This document shows, piece after piece, positions 61,209-64,000 of a stretch of DNA of 64,000 nucleotides. The translations under genes and the position numbers were made by a program. The notes under the pieces were generated by a model. That model was not told the DNA's origin. It ran no database searches and saw nothing but the letters and a program-made list of their open reading frames with translations. Numbering within the stretch: the first letter of the stretch is position 1; every line of letters begins with the position of its first letter. The stretch is from the NCBI GenBank assembly GCA_001566295.1, contig KQ964250.1:62001-126000 (forward strand), in the 5' to 3' direction. Origin of the DNA: Microdochium bolleyi. Its lineage: Eukaryota; Ascomycota; Sordariomycetes; Xylariales; Microdochiaceae.

Positions 61209-63785
61209 TTACGTCCAGTCCGGCCACACTGTATATTCGCCACCCTCGCGCCACTGCTGGACCTCCTGCGGTCCCTCGGCGTCGATCAAGTACCCCAGAT
61301 CGCACCGGCTGAACGAGACCTTGGCCTGCTGCTCGTAGAAGGTGTCGAAGCGGGCGTCCAGCGCGTCAGACAGCGTCCTCACGCCCTCGTCGTCGGGGTG
61401 CAGCACGCTCCAGGGGTGCGTGCACGAGCTGCCCCGGCACGACTTGAGGACCATCATGAGCGCGTCGAGGCGGTTGATGACCTGGCGGCGCTTGGAATCG
61501 TTGACGGGGTAGCCGATGTCTGGATCGATGGCGTCGCCCGGCTTCCCGCGGAAGGGAGGGTTCTTCGGATATAGGTTACGGACTTGTCCGGCATCATACT
61601 GGTCATGTGTTAGTCTTCATAGTGTCAGGACAGTCCAGGAAGACGATACTTTACCTTGATGTCATATAGCTCGTGCTCATTATTGCACCAAACCGAGTAC
61701 AACATGTCGTAGTCGTCGCCCAGAACTCGCAGCGCCTTGTATGTGTTGTCGGGCATGCCAAGCTTGCCCTCGCCATCTATGACGCAAAGTTACGGTCAGC
61801 ATGTTCCGTCGCGTAACCCGAGAAAGAAGAAGAGAGAAGATGAATGTTCTATCCGCGCAGCAAGACTTACCAAAACCACCACTCTCGCCCTCGGCCAGCG
61901 CAATGCCCCAGAACTCGACAGCCGCATGTTCCTGCCGGCGGCGCTCGGCGAGCTCAGTCTTCTCGTCCGCTGACGCCGCAGCAGTAGCAGTAGCAGCACC
62001 AGGACCTTGAGCACGCACGATCGGCACCGGCCGCCCGTCAAAGTCCTCCCTCATCTCGACGCCCGCCATCTCCAGCACCGTCGGCGCGAGATCGACATGG
62101 CCCGTGACGCCTTTCTCCTCGTAGCCTTCCTTGACCCCCGGGCCGCGGATGTACAGCGGAACCCGGATGTCCTCCTCGAACGCGCACTCCTTTCCGGGGG
62201 GGAGCCGGTGCTGACCGATGTGGTACCCGTTGTCCGAAGAGTAGATGATGTACGTGTCCTCGAGCGCGCCCGTAACCTGCAGCTTGTGGACGATGGACTC
62301 GACGAGCTCGTCGACCGACTGCAGCGAGCGCAGGCGCTGCCGGTAAAAGTGGTCCAGGTATGCCACGGACGAGTCGTTGAACCGAGGCAGGCGGGAGACC
62401 CAGCTGACGCTGCTGGGCTGTTGTTTTGGAAAAGAAGTGACCATATGTCAGCATACAACATTCTCGGACTCGTTCTCATATGGAAATGCATCGTGAGCAT
62501 GAGGGAGGGGACAAGCCTTACCTTGTCCGGGTTGAAGTTCTCAGTCCTCGGGATCTGTACTCCGTCGAACAACTTCTCGTGCCGCGGCAGCGGTATCGGC
62601 TCCGTCATGAGCGGCGTTGAGGTGCTGCCTTTGCTGCTGCCCCCCTTCCTCTCGATATTCGAGTGCGGCGCGATCGGCGCGACCGCTAGGAAGAACGGCT
62701 TCTCCTCGGCGTCCTCGCCCTCACCCTCGCCCTCCTTCTGTCGCGCCGCCAGCGCGTCCTCGAGAAACCCGAGCGCCTTCGCAGCCGTGAGCTCCGCGGT
62801 GTGCTCGTTTTTGTGATGCACGGGCTCCTCCGTGCCCCGCTGGAAGATTGGGTTCAAGTACGAGTACGTGCCCGGGTCCAGCAGGAAGTCGCTGCCCGTC
62901 CAGCCCGCGGGGTAGGGCGAGGCGTAGTTGCGCGTGTTGTGCGCGTTGAAGAGCTTGCCGACGTAGTACGTCGCGTAGCCCGCGGCCTGGAGCCAGACAG
63001 GGAGGTAGTTCTCGTTGAGGCCGCGGGCGACGAACTTGGGGTAGCCGCCTGTGGCGGTTGTCAGGCTCTGGGGGCAGGGTCGAAAGAGGGATGTGCGGGT
63101 AGGGGAGATAGAGAGGGAGACATACCATGGGGCGGGCTGACGTCTGTGACGTTGGTGTTGTGCGGCAGCTTGCCTGTCCACAATGACACCCTGGAGGGGC
63201 AGCAAATGGCCGTGGATGTGCTAAAAGCATGAAGGATGCTGTGTCAGTGTATACACTCATCCTCTTACGTTTGCCTTGAAGAGGCATAAGACCTCGTGCT
63301 CGACAATATAAAGAGGAGAAAAAGAAAACCGAGCGTTGACGAGGCAGGAGAACGTAAGCAAGGCGGTGCATGACGAGGGGAACGTACAAGTGATTCCGAT
63401 ACGTGATCCCCTTCTGGACAATATGCTCCTTGAGCAAGGGCATATACTCGGCCGAGCCCATCGTCAGGTCCTGGTCGTCGGTGAGGATCACGACAATGTT
63501 CTTCCTCTTCTTCTTCTTCTTCGGCTTGTTGTTCTCCTCGTCGTAGTCGTTGTCGTCGTAGGGCCCGCCCAGAGGACACTGCCCGGTACACTGGCCTGGA
63601 GATACCACGCCGAGCCCGCCCCCCTCTGGACGCCGGGCCACCGCAACAGCTGGGGCGGCGCCGTCGCTGCCGGCGGACGCGTGCGCGGCTGACCCGAAGA
63701 TCGCGACGGCGAGACATAGTAGCGTCACCACGGCTGCCGCAGGCCGGCGCCGCCCGCGTGACGATGATGATGAGTTGGTGTGCAT
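61209..63785 (-). CDS. Secreted arylsulfatase (formylglycine-dependent)
   Basis: Six minus-strand exons: 63785-63388, 63220-63126, 63048-62522, 62417-61871, 61776-61655 and 61598-61209, giving 692 aa. All introns are GT-AG and every join keeps frame. A signal peptide follows an Arg patch (VVTLLCLAVAIFGSAAHA). IVVILTDDQD supplies the first metal Asp pair. The 95-nt second exon carries C-C-P-S-R, the C-x-P-S-R sulfatase signature whose first Cys is oxidised to formylglycine, then LWTGKLPHNTNVTDV. Later blocks are GYPKF, YYVGKLFN, APIAPHSN, and SSDNGYHIGQHRLPPGK with the second metal Asp-Asn. It hydrolyses sulfate esters, probably outside the cell; filamentous fungi derepress arylsulfatase under sulfur limitation. 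The first donor (TT-GTACGT) gives NHFTSTAICCPSR and is the least certain boundary. An ATG five codons upstream (63800) is also possible. Confidence 0.92.
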
Positions 63786-64000
63786 ATCTCTTTCTCTCAC
63801 TCTCTCTTGTTCCGCCTCCTTTATGGCGACGAATGCGCAAATTGCGACGGGAGTTCTGCAGCTGAGTGATCAGAGCAAGTCGAAGAGCCGAATGTGTGCC
63901 AGCGACCCAAGTCTCGTGGCCGTTGAAACCTGTGGGCCTTTACAGACCGAGGCTGTTTGCCTCGCTGGGTAGGATATTGTATCGAGTTTCCTCAACCAGT
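63786..64000. other. Upstream flank of the arylsulfatase gene
   Basis: CT-rich leader (CTCTTTCTCTCAC) then ordinary sequence. Nothing else supported before the window ends. Confidence 0.4.

Overview
The window is nuclear chromosomal DNA of a filamentous ascomycete (Pezizomycotina, most likely Sordariomycetes). The genes are widely spaced and moderately GC-rich. Most are split by short introns of about 55-105 nt with GTAAGT/GTATGT-type donors, CTAAC-like branch sites and YAG acceptors. The gene set is typical of such fungi: GPI-type phospholipase B, group hybrid histidine kinase, CAP10/GT90 glycosyltransferase, TOS1-like wall protein, NmrA-like protein, and a dispersed intron-containing tRNA. 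The species cannot be fixed from sequence alone. I see no intact transposon, CRISPR array or operon.

Layout. 0-8.5 kb: the 3' end of a phospholipase B gene, a large BRCT protein resembling microcephalin, and a vacuolar-type CDF zinc transporter. 8.5-13.5 kb: a gene-poor stretch with a coiled-coil ORF carrying four in-frame stops, a second small coiled-coil ORF, and a broken member of a fungal GIY-YIG-like family. It ends at an intron-containing tRNA-Leu(CAG). 13.9-18.2 kb: two DNA-lesion-processing genes side by side, a stand-alone LigD-type 3'-phosphoesterase and a Wss1/WLM metalloprotease with RanBP2 zinc fingers. 18.2-21.4 kb: empty. 21.4-25.8 kb: a soluble PAS hybrid histidine kinase. 26.9-29.5 kb: HYPK-like and class II DAHP synthase genes, divergent around a promoter with Gcn4/CPC1-type sites. 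30.9-36.4 kb: an Asn-rich membrane protein, an NmrA-like protein and a TOS1-like wall enzyme. 36.4-41.0 kb: no supported gene. 41.0-52.6 kb: a polytopic CAP10/GT90 protein, an SDR polyol dehydrogenase whose first coding exon is only ATG, a predicted N-myristoylated HTH protein, an aldehyde dehydrogenase and the NatC subunit Naa38. 53.2-57.0 kb: the XPG/RAD2 endonuclease. 57.6-60.9 kb: two tandem, diverged paralogues of a two-helix membrane protein with a possible third remnant between them. 61.2-63.8 kb: a six-exon secreted arylsulfatase.

Functionally, four genes belong to genome maintenance: the BRCT protein, the 3'-phosphoesterase, the Wss1-like protease and RAD2. The phosphoesterase and protease are immediate neighbours and would act on the same kind of lesion, blocked or protein-linked DNA ends. 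Wall and surface functions recur: phospholipase B, TOS1-like, GT90 and sulfatase. The unusual parts are the decayed stretch before the tRNA, the ATG-only exon with its poly-C intron, the tandem membrane paralogues, and the phosphoesterase/protease pair. Exon boundaries were inferred by eye from splice signals and reading-frame continuity.
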